DNA of 5,986 nucleotides from an uncultured Flavobacteriaceae bacterium. Its GTDB lineage: Bacteria > Bacteroidota > Bacteroidia > Flavobacteriales > Flavobacteriaceae. Where the stretch lies: positions 1 through 5,986 of the forward strand of contig CALIIP010000108.1 of assembly GCA_938018045.1 (NCBI GenBank). The letters are read 5' to 3'. The position numbers and the translations under genes were made by a program. The notes beneath the pieces are model-generated. The model made no database searches. It was given only the letters and a program-made list of their open reading frames with translations, and had not been told where the DNA came from. Position 1 is the stretch's first letter, and each line of letters starts with the position of its first letter. Positions 1 through 5,052 of the stretch are shown here, piece after piece.

Positions 1-494
1 AATTTAATGGTATTGTTATTTGCTAATTTCCAAGCTTCTCCAGGTGCAGCTTGCTCTAAAACTCTACTTAATGGAGAGTTTTCAATAAGTTTTTCTGAAT
101 ATGGGTTTGGAGTATTGGTTCCCCATTCACTTGGAAATTTAGTTTCATAAAAAATTCCTAAATCAACATACGCAGTTGGTACATAAAAACCATCAGTATT
201 TGTACTAGTTGCATATGGAAGATTTTCTTTTGTTTGCCTTCCAAAAGCGTCATATTCAATATGCGTAATAATATCTTGATTATTACCTCCTGCACGTTGA
301 CTAACTGATTGTATAGGTCTTCCTAAACCATCAAAATAAGTGACTGCCTCTATTTTCTCAGCATCTGTTGCAGTTCCAATTGTTGTTTCTGTAAATTCTT
401 CTTTATAAGTTGTTGATTTAACAAAATTTTGGTCTGTACTTTGAGCCATAACAACTAATGGCAACGCAAATAGTAAAAATAATATCTTTTTCAT
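1..494 (-). CDS. DUF6443-type RHS-repeat protein, N-terminal part (runs off left edge)
   Basis: This open frame has 164 complete codons from ATG at 492-494 and no stop before the window edge, so only the N-terminus is visible. Residues 1-18 form a signal peptide (MKK, a hydrophobic Leu/Phe/Val run, then VVMAQ), implying Sec export. Residues about 50-95 carry the pattern typical of DUF6443 at the N-terminus of Bacteroidota RHS proteins: TYFDGLGRPIQ, then HIEYDAFGRQTKENLPYA. The later SPLSRVLEQAAPGEAWK (about residues 138-154) also fits that family. Such proteins normally continue for roughly a thousand residues through RHS repeats to a core and a variable tip, all of which would lie outside this window. 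The start is separated by five bases from the stop of the upstream 1119-residue gene, so the two are probably co-transcribed. The family call is confident. Whether this copy ends in a toxin cannot be seen. Confidence 0.9.
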   Translation of the reverse strand, partial: MKKILFLLFALPLVVMAQSTDQNFVKSTTYKEEFTETTIGTATDAEKIEAVTYFDGLGRPIQSVSQRAGGNNQDIITHIEYDAFGRQTKENLPYATSTNTDGFYVPTAYVDLGIFYETKFPSEWGTNTPNPYSEKLIENSPLSRVLEQAAPGEAWKLANNNTIK

Positions 495-499
495 AGCGA

Positions 500-3400
500 T
501 TAGTTTTTATAGTTATATTCGTTTTCACTTAAAATCTTTCCATCATGGTCTTTCACAAACTTCAATCTGTTAAACTCATCGTAATGGTAGTAAATTTTTC
601 TACATCTACTATCTTCTATAGTCTCAATAAGGTTTGTACCATTCTTATAGTTAAATAAGGTTACAAATGAGTTTGGATGTTCGTTTTGATAATAACAAGG
701 AGTTCTTACACTATTTGAAGAAAATGCCGGTTGATTTGTGCTAGAATCATAGTTTTCAATTTTACGAGAAACTTGAGATGTGTTGGTATATACATATCTG
801 ATTTTTGAGCCATTCTCTTTAGAGACTTCTAATAAATCTCCATAAATAGAATAATCATAAAAACGAATTCTATTCTCAAGAGAATTATTTAATATAGATG
901 TCTGTACATACTCTGGAAGTATTAGACTTGCACTATTCCAGTTTTTAAATAATGTTCGTTGCGTTGAAAGTAACTCTGAAGTATTTGTTCCATCTATTTG
1001 ATAGTTTTCACTTTGGATAACATTCGTTAAACGATTTCCATTGATTAGTGAGGTGTAGTCTGTGATTTGAGTTCCTGTTAATCCTGAAAGTTGACCTATT
1101 TGATCTACATAGTAATTCCTAGTTTCCAATACTTTATCACTATTACTCGTAGATGTAGTGATTTTAGTTGTTAAACCTGCATAACTATCATACTCATAAT
1201 CTTGAGTTTTAGTGATTTGTTTATAGTTTGAAGCATTGTCCAAATTACTTATTGGAACAGGATCAATATAAGAAGTCGTCTTTTTAGATAATAAGTTTTT
1301 TTGTAAACTAAAGGTATTATAAGATGCTATCAATAATTTATTAATAGATAAATTATTAGGGTCAAAATTACATTCTTCATAAACTTTTTTCACTATGATA
1401 TTTGGGTTGGAATTTTTAGTAGATATAAAATAATTTAAATCATCTTTATTTGTTAAAAACAATTCACTTTCATGTTTTTTAAAGGTTGACTGATTAGTTA
1501 AATACCCATCATAAATCCCTTTATTATCCCTTGCATTTTCTAAAAAATTACTAATATAAGCACCATCTCCTTGAGTTGAACCATCAGAATAGATTCTTGC
1601 TTGTGGATTACCGCGAAATGAAAATTGTTTTTCGATACCACCATTTTCAAAATGATCTCCGCCATAACTAATACTTACATTTTTATAATTTTGACCATCA
1701 GTAGAAGGAGAATAATGGTTGGAAGTAGAAGAGTTAAGCGTTGCTTTAACATATGTGTCTGTATATGAAAATATTGGATCAGGAGCTTGGCCGCCTCCAC
1801 CTGAAGCGGGACAACAAACAACAAGCGTTGAAAAAGTAATAAAATTAGGTTGAAAAATAATATAAGGATCTTCAATAGGATTTATATAGTTTTGTATTTT
1901 TTTATAATAATATCTTTTGGTAATTGGAGTAGCTGTAGAGTCTGTATAGTCCAAAGTTTTTTTAACACGTATTCCAAGCCAATCATCAGTTGTTGTACCA
2001 GTCAATGCATCTAAATATCCAGTTACATATACTGGGGAAGGCATTGATTGGCTATTAGGGTCTGGCTCTAACACCATCTCAACTTTGTAGATATTGTCTT
2101 TTAACAAATCAAAGTCAAAACTCCTATTATAATCATAAATTCCTGTTTCTAAAAACATGGATTGTTCTTGAATTTCATTTGGAGTAGAGGATTCGTTGGT
2201 TACCTTAACTCGAATAACGTAATGGTGGTTTATATTTCCACTTGCATTGACATTCACATTTACACTTATTGTTTGATCTTCAAATATGCCAGAAATAATT
2301 CCATTTACTGGATCTAATTTTGCAAGAGTTATCACATCAGTTAATTCTGTGTCTGGAATTAGATTAGATTGACTACAAAAAACTTTTAAAAAATGTCGCT
2401 CCTGTACCATTTTTTGAGGTGCTTCGTATTCTATTTCGGTAAAACCTCCTGTAGGATAGTTTATCTTTTTTAAACTACCCTTAATTGCAGCATTAAAATT
2501 TGGATTTCTATCTGCTAAAACTGGTCCTGGGGAAGAATCTGGGAAGTAATAGTCTGATTGGCCTTTAGGTAAAAGGGTTGTATTACTACTAGCACCATTA
2601 TTATATCCCAAATAATCCTGACTAAATGACATTCTACCTGGGAGACTCAAAGGATCATTATATTCAAAATCATAATCATATTTAAGGTTGTCTAAATTGT
2701 TTTTAAATTCAATTTTTTCAAGAAAAAAACGTGAAGAGTTATTTATAGTTCCTGGATAAATATAGGAAAACACAATATTTTCATCAGTAGTTGGATGCAA
2801 ATTATCTTCAATTTCAATAGAATTTAACACCCTATTATAATTCATATTATTTGAGACAGATGTTTTTTTGAACACTACTTTTTTACTTGATCTATTGGAA
2901 GATATCTCACTAAGATATTTACCATTGTAGATTTGATTAAATATCTGCCCGTAATCTGTTGCTGATTGACCCCCATAATAATCACAAAAACTACTATTGG
3001 CTGGTATATTATGTAGAACTTTAGTAAACCAATGATATTGTGACATTCTTAAAGTATAATTGTCTGCTATATTTTCATAAGTAAGAAAAATAGCATCGCC
3101 AAAAGGGTGTACTATTTTGTATAAATAATATGAAGTTGTTGGAACAATACCAGAAGCATAATGGTCAGTGCGAGTTTGCTCAGTAGCTATACTACTTCCA
3201 AAATAATAGATGACTCCATCAGGAGTTGTAATTTGAAACTCTTGTTGAACATCTGGCGTAGTAATTGAAAAATTAATTTTTAATTCGGAGTCATGTTTGG
3301 TTTGAATACATTCATAATTACCACTGATATCTTTTTCTCCTAAATAAAAACTTCCAGAATAATCGCCAAAAGAAAAATTAAAAACATCTATCTCAGTATC

Positions 3401-3859
3401 ATATGAACCTCCATTAGCAATATTATGCATTTGATTTATATTCGCTTGGTTATTTTGCAAATCTAAATTTGTTAAGTCCTCCCAATCATATAAAATTCTT
3501 GTAGTATAAATACTTTCATCAGGCCTATCTTTTACAACTCTTGTTATTACACCTCCTGCACTTAATGACCAGTTGATTCCTGTCCAAGTTGGTAATTGAT
3601 CAACCTTTACTCCATTCCCTATATAAGACATACTAATAGGGATTTCTAAATTACCTGCTTTGTAATTATAAAGAGGTATATTCTTTGAAATTCTACCAGA
3701 AGACTCATTTATTGGAACATTACCATATTTAGTTATTTCATAAGCAGTAGGGGTAGGAGGAATAACTTCGGGCAGCTCTGGCGGTAATATTGTTTGTGAA
3801 AATAATAATTGTGAAAATGTAAACGCAGAAAGATAGCAAAACAGAAAAAGTTTTTTCAT
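500..3859 (-). CDS. Secreted YD/RHS-like repeat protein, 1119 aa
   Basis: This is an intact gene from ATG at 3857-3859 to TAA at 500-502. Residues 1-22 are a signal peptide (MKKLFLF, hydrophobic core, LLFSQ), so the product should be exported. A Pro-rich linker (about 25-38) leads into an N-terminal module resembling the entry region of SpvB/RHS-like proteins: KYGNVPINESSGRISKNIPL (44-63), LEIPISMSYIGNGVKVDQLP (71-90), then WSLSAGGVITRVVKDRPDE (97-115). The middle is low-similarity beta-rich sequence with a Cys-Cys and Gly-rich patch near 680-690. YD-type repeats appear towards the end (YDYSIYGDLLEVSKENGSKI at 1001-1020; YHYDEFNRLKFVKDHDGKIL at 1091-1110). The protein stops right after a YD repeat, with no tip domain and no recognisable type IX secretion C-terminal domain. 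It precedes the DUF6443 RHS gene by five bases. By inference it is an accessory or shell partner of that RHS protein; its biochemical function is unknown. Confidence 0.92.
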   Translation of the reverse strand: MKKLFLFCYLSAFTFSQLLFSQTILPPELPEVIPPTPTAYEITKYGNVPINESSGRISKNIPLYNYKAGNLEIPISMSYIGNGVKVDQLPTWTGINWSLSAGGVITRVVKDRPDESIYTTRILYDWEDLTNLDLQNNQANINQMHNIANGGSYDTEIDVFNFSFGDYSGSFYLGEKDISGNYECIQTKHDSELKINFSITTPDVQQEFQITTPDGVIYYFGSSIATEQTRTDHYASGIVPTTSYYLYKIVHPFGDAIFLTYENIADNYTLRMSQYHWFTKVLHNIPANSSFCDYYGGQSATDYGQIFNQIYNGKYLSEISSNRSSKKVVFKKTSVSNNMNYNRVLNSIEIEDNLHPTTDENIVFSYIYPGTINNSSRFFLEKIEFKNNLDNLKYDYDFEYNDPLSLPGRMSFSQDYLGYNNGASSNTTLLPKGQSDYYFPDSSPGPVLADRNPNFNAAIKGSLKKINYPTGGFTEIEYEAPQKMVQERHFLKVFCSQSNLIPDTELTDVITLAKLDPVNGIISGIFEDQTISVNVNVNASGNINHHYVIRVKVTNESSTPNEIQEQSMFLETGIYDYNRSFDFDLLKDNIYKVEMVLEPDPNSQSMPSPVYVTGYLDALTGTTTDDWLGIRVKKTLDYTDSTATPITKRYYYKKIQNYINPIEDPYIIFQPNFITFSTLVVCCPASGGGGQAPDPIFSYTDTYVKATLNSSTSNHYSPSTDGQNYKNVSISYGGDHFENGGIEKQFSFRGNPQARIYSDGSTQGDGAYISNFLENARDNKGIYDGYLTNQSTFKKHESELFLTNKDDLNYFISTKNSNPNIIVKKVYEECNFDPNNLSINKLLIASYNTFSLQKNLLSKKTTSYIDPVPISNLDNASNYKQITKTQDYEYDSYAGLTTKITTSTSNSDKVLETRNYYVDQIGQLSGLTGTQITDYTSLINGNRLTNVIQSENYQIDGTNTSELLSTQRTLFKNWNSASLILPEYVQTSILNNSLENRIRFYDYSIYGDLLEVSKENGSKIRYVYTNTSQVSRKIENYDSSTNQPAFSSNSVRTPCYYQNEHPNSFVTLFNYKNGTNLIETIEDSRCRKIYYHYDEFNRLKFVKDHDGKILSENEYNYKN

Positions 3860-3888
3860 AGAAAATTTGATTTATTGATTAGCAATTT

Positions 3889-3908
3889 TAAGTTTCGAGG
3901 AAAACTTA
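3889..3908 (-). other. Short hairpin in the 5' leader of the 1119-aa gene
   Basis: A perfect 7-bp inverted repeat (TAAGTTT / AAACTTA) with a 6-base loop lies between the -7 box and the start codon, and would sit near the 5' end of the transcript. It could form a small RNA hairpin influencing stability or initiation. It is AT-rich and short, so it may have no function. Confidence 0.25.
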
Positions 3909-3912
3909 TACT

Positions 3913-3920
3913 CAAATATA
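3913..3920 (-). promoter_or_regulatory. Bacteroidota-type -7 promoter box for the 1119-aa gene
   Basis: On the minus strand this reads TATATTTG, an exact match to the Bacteroidota -7 consensus TAnnTTTG used by the principal sigma factor. It lies 53 bases before the ATG, giving a leader of roughly 45-50 bases. A clear TTG-type -33 element is not found at the expected 19-21 base spacing, and the region is very AT-rich, so a chance match is possible. Its position just upstream of the first gene of the operon and downstream of a terminator supports it. Confidence 0.5.
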
Positions 3921-4066
3921 ATTAAAATTTTGTTAATATAGAATACTCATTTTTAATTCTCTATGCCAACTTTATTTAACATGTTAATAGTGAGTGTTTT
4001 GAAACTTAATTTTGTAGAATAAATTATTCTTTTCTTTATATTTTAAACTGCAATTTCATTCCAACT

Positions 4067-4096
4067 AAAAAACTTCTATTTAACTAAAAATAGAAG
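4067..4096 (-). terminator. Rho-independent terminator for leftward transcription
   Basis: On the minus strand a perfect 9-bp stem (CTTCTATTT paired with AAATAGAAG, 6-base loop) is followed at once by six T residues. This is a standard intrinsic-terminator layout for low-GC flavobacteria. On the plus strand the stem is followed by CCTCTTATTTG, a poor U-tract, so it acts mainly leftward. It would end transcripts coming from the RHS toxin and immunity genes, about 580 bases downstream of the immunity stop, and insulate the next operon, whose promoter box is about 150 bases further on. Confidence 0.7.
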
Positions 4097-4125
4097 CCTC
4101 TTATTTGTTGATACTTAAAGCGCAA

Positions 4126-4167
4126 ACATTTGCGTAGTTTTGTTGTAGATTTAAATAGATGTTGCTC
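4126..4167 (+). repeat. Diverged direct repeat, copy A
   Basis: This 42-base segment matches 4609-4650 without gaps at 30 of 42 positions by manual alignment. Blocks ACATTTGC, TAGTTT and AAATAGATG are shared exactly. Weaker similarity continues about 16 bases to the left. Its left edge overlaps a perfect 6-bp inverted repeat (CGCAAA CA TTTGCG, 4121-4134) that copy B does not keep. Read on the minus strand, 4101-4166 is an open stretch ending in TAA whose tail (NYANVCALSINK) resembles that of copy B, which suggests the repeats are remnants of related coding 3' ends rather than a non-coding element. Confidence 0.6.
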
Positions 4168-4460
4168 CAGGAACGTTTAAATATGCAAATACTGATTATA
4201 AAGACTGGTCTATATTTCGAACAGATTCTATACAAATCGAAAAAAACGAAAAAGAAAATATACTGATAAAATGTTCAATTGATTGGAACTCTAATTGTCA
4301 ATATACTCTGACTTATTTGGAGTTTATTAATATTACTGATGAAGGTTTGATAGGTAAACAAATTAATATAGATATTTCCCCTATTAATAAGGAATCCTAT
4401 ATTTTTCATGCAATAATGGACTCTATTATTTCTAAAACAAAAATGATTAAAATAGACTAA
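4155..4460 (+). pseudogene. 5'-truncated small flavobacterial protein gene (fragment)
   Basis: The frame is open for 101 codons to TAA at 4458-4460 but has no ATG near its beginning and is closed upstream by TAA at 4152-4154. The translation looks like real protein: PGTFKYANTDYKDWSIFRTD, then SIQIEKNEKENILIK, SIDWNSNCQYTLTYLEF and a closing KMIKID. The layout (GTF near the N-terminus, RTDSIQIE, a Trp...Cys-x-Tyr motif, a Lys-Ile-Asp end) recalls small secreted or lipoprotein-like proteins common in flavobacteria, sometimes annotated misleadingly as DNA topoisomerase IV. A signal peptide and lipobox would be expected in the missing part. The coding similarity begins right where repeat A ends, so the 5' end seems to have been cut at the repeat. 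It faces against all other genes here. A 74-codon minus-strand ORF covering it (4275-4499) is its antisense shadow. Function is unknown; an orphan immunity protein is one possibility. Confidence 0.5.
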
Positions 4461-4478
4461 TCTTTTTAAGATTCTTTT
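4459..4478 (+). terminator. Weak hairpin after the plus-strand gene fragment
   Basis: The perfect inverted repeat AATCTT-TTT-AAGATT overlaps the stop codon of the plus-strand fragment and is followed by CTTTTAG. The position suits a terminator, but the stem is only 6 bp, AT-rich, with a 3-base loop and a short U-tract, so it would be weak at best. Confidence 0.25.
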
Positions 4479-4618
4479 AGAAGAAAAACATTTTTCCAAC
4501 TTACTCCAAACCTATCATACAATTTTGCATTCATACCGTAAAAAGTAAAAACCACAACTCTAATTAATTCATTATTAAATGATTTCTTCATTAAAACTAA
4601 GAACACAGACATTTGCAT
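4466..4618 (-). CDS. Possible small ORF, 50 aa, unrecognised
   Basis: ATG at 4616-4618 opens a 50-codon frame ending in TAA at 4466-4468. A second in-frame ATG at residue 10 (MKKSFNNELIRVVVFTFYGM) would give 41 residues. The composition is protein-like, with one Trp, mixed polar and hydrophobic residues (NAKLYDRFGVSWKNVFLLKE), and no long low-complexity runs. It lies on the same strand as the immunity gene, 57 bases beyond its stop, and starts inside repeat B, so it could be read on the same transcript. It might be a genuine microprotein, the remnant of a larger gene, or chance. The AT-rich context makes chance ORFs of this size common, so the call is tentative. Confidence 0.25.
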   Translation of the reverse strand: MQMSVFLVLMKKSFNNELIRVVVFTFYGMNAKLYDRFGVSWKNVFLLKES

Positions 4619-4650
4619 AGTTTATTGCATATTTCAAATAGATGCTACTC
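4609..4650 (+). repeat. Diverged direct repeat, copy B
   Basis: This is the partner of 4126-4167 in the same orientation, 441 bases away, beginning 26 bases beyond the immunity gene stop. On the minus strand, 4575-4649 reads through without a stop to TAA, with SSIYLKYAINYANVC and then VLSFNEEII. Copy A reads SNIYLNLQQNYANVC, ALSINK. Twelve of the first nineteen residues agree, and in six of those twelve the codons differ but encode the same residue. No start codon is present in this frame between the immunity gene stop and the repeat, so it is not an intact gene. Confidence 0.6.
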
Positions 4651-4675
4651 TGTAGTTCATACTTATAGCATATTA

Positions 4676-5050
4676 CTACCAATCTTTCGACACCATACAC
4701 ATATCTTTTTGTGTGTATTCTTCTTTAAAGTCTTCAGGTAAAATAAAATCTTTAGAAAACATCCCATATTCCATACCGTCATATCCTTCAAATACTTTAG
4801 TATTACCAATTCTTATCTCTAAACTTTGCATATATTCTTCAATACCATTATAAACAATTTCAAAAATAAAAATCTCTCTATTTCTTCTGTTTAATTGTAT
4901 GGACTTAAAAGCACTACCTTCTTCTTTAAATTCCATTTTATCAAGTACAGACAAAACTTCTTCATGTGGTGATTGAATAAGTATAGTCGCATTTTCAAAA
5001 GGAATCAACCTTAAGGTATCTATAAAAAATTGTTGTGTATCTACTATCAT
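4676..5050 (-). CDS. Putative immunity protein paired with the RHS toxin tip, 124 aa
   Basis: The gene runs from ATG at 5048-5050 to TAG at 4676-4678. The start lies two bases after the RHS gene stop (TAA TT ATG), so translation is probably coupled and expression stoichiometric. The product has no signal peptide or membrane segment and should be cytoplasmic. It is acidic (24 Asp/Glu against 13 Lys/Arg), as many immunity proteins are. Its C-terminus (KVFEGYDGMEYGMFSKDF, then MCMVSKDW) is rich in aromatics and looks conserved in style, recalling other small flavobacterial proteins, but I cannot name a family. By position it is inferred to bind and neutralise the toxin encoded just upstream. The inference rests on synteny and size, not on a recognised immunity domain. 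It is followed by the repeat-bearing inter-unit region and, about 580 bases on, by a terminator. Confidence 0.75.
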   Translation of the reverse strand: MIVDTQQFFIDTLRLIPFENATILIQSPHEEVLSVLDKMEFKEEGSAFKSIQLNRRNREIFIFEIVYNGIEEYMQSLEIRIGNTKVFEGYDGMEYGMFSKDFILPEDFKEEYTQKDMCMVSKDW

Positions 5051-5052
5051 AA

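Larger units (their letters stand above)
3860..4675. other. Inter-unit region between two RHS units, no intact gene
   Basis: This 816-base stretch separates the putative immunity gene from the next secreted RHS pair. It holds, from right to left, a diverged repeat copy, a possible 50-codon minus-strand ORF, a plus-strand gene fragment without a start, the second repeat copy, a minus-strand terminator and the promoter of the 1119-residue gene. About 3921-4066, between the promoter box and the terminator, contains nothing I can assign beyond AT-rich sequence. The mixture of truncated pieces in both orientations suggests past insertion and decay. I saw no transposase or convincing insertion-sequence ends. 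Confidence 0.7.

Noticed and set aside
1675..1875. 66-codon ORF rich in Leu and Ile inside the 1119-residue gene
   Set aside because: It lies wholly within a long, convincing coding sequence in another frame, and its hydrophobic composition is what antisense or off-frame reading of such AT-rich sequence gives.
4007..4014. TAATTTTG on the plus strand, a match to the Bacteroidota -7 box
   Set aside because: No -33 element is present, no intact plus-strand gene follows, and the terminator stem lies just downstream; a chance match is likely in AT-rich DNA.
4121..4134. Palindrome CGCAAA-CA-TTTGCG as an operator or insertion-sequence end
   Set aside because: There is no second copy, no transposase or regulator nearby, and the inverted repeat is lost in repeat copy B, so no role can be supported.
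4275..4499. 74-codon minus-strand ORF
   Set aside because: It is antisense to the plus-strand gene fragment, whose translation looks far more like a real protein; its own translation is Asn/Ile/Phe-rich without recognisable motifs.
4126..4650. CRISPR array or integron attC sites
   Set aside because: There are only two repeat copies, about 29% diverged and 441 bases apart, without regular spacers, and no integron core-site (GTTRRRY-like) ends were seen.
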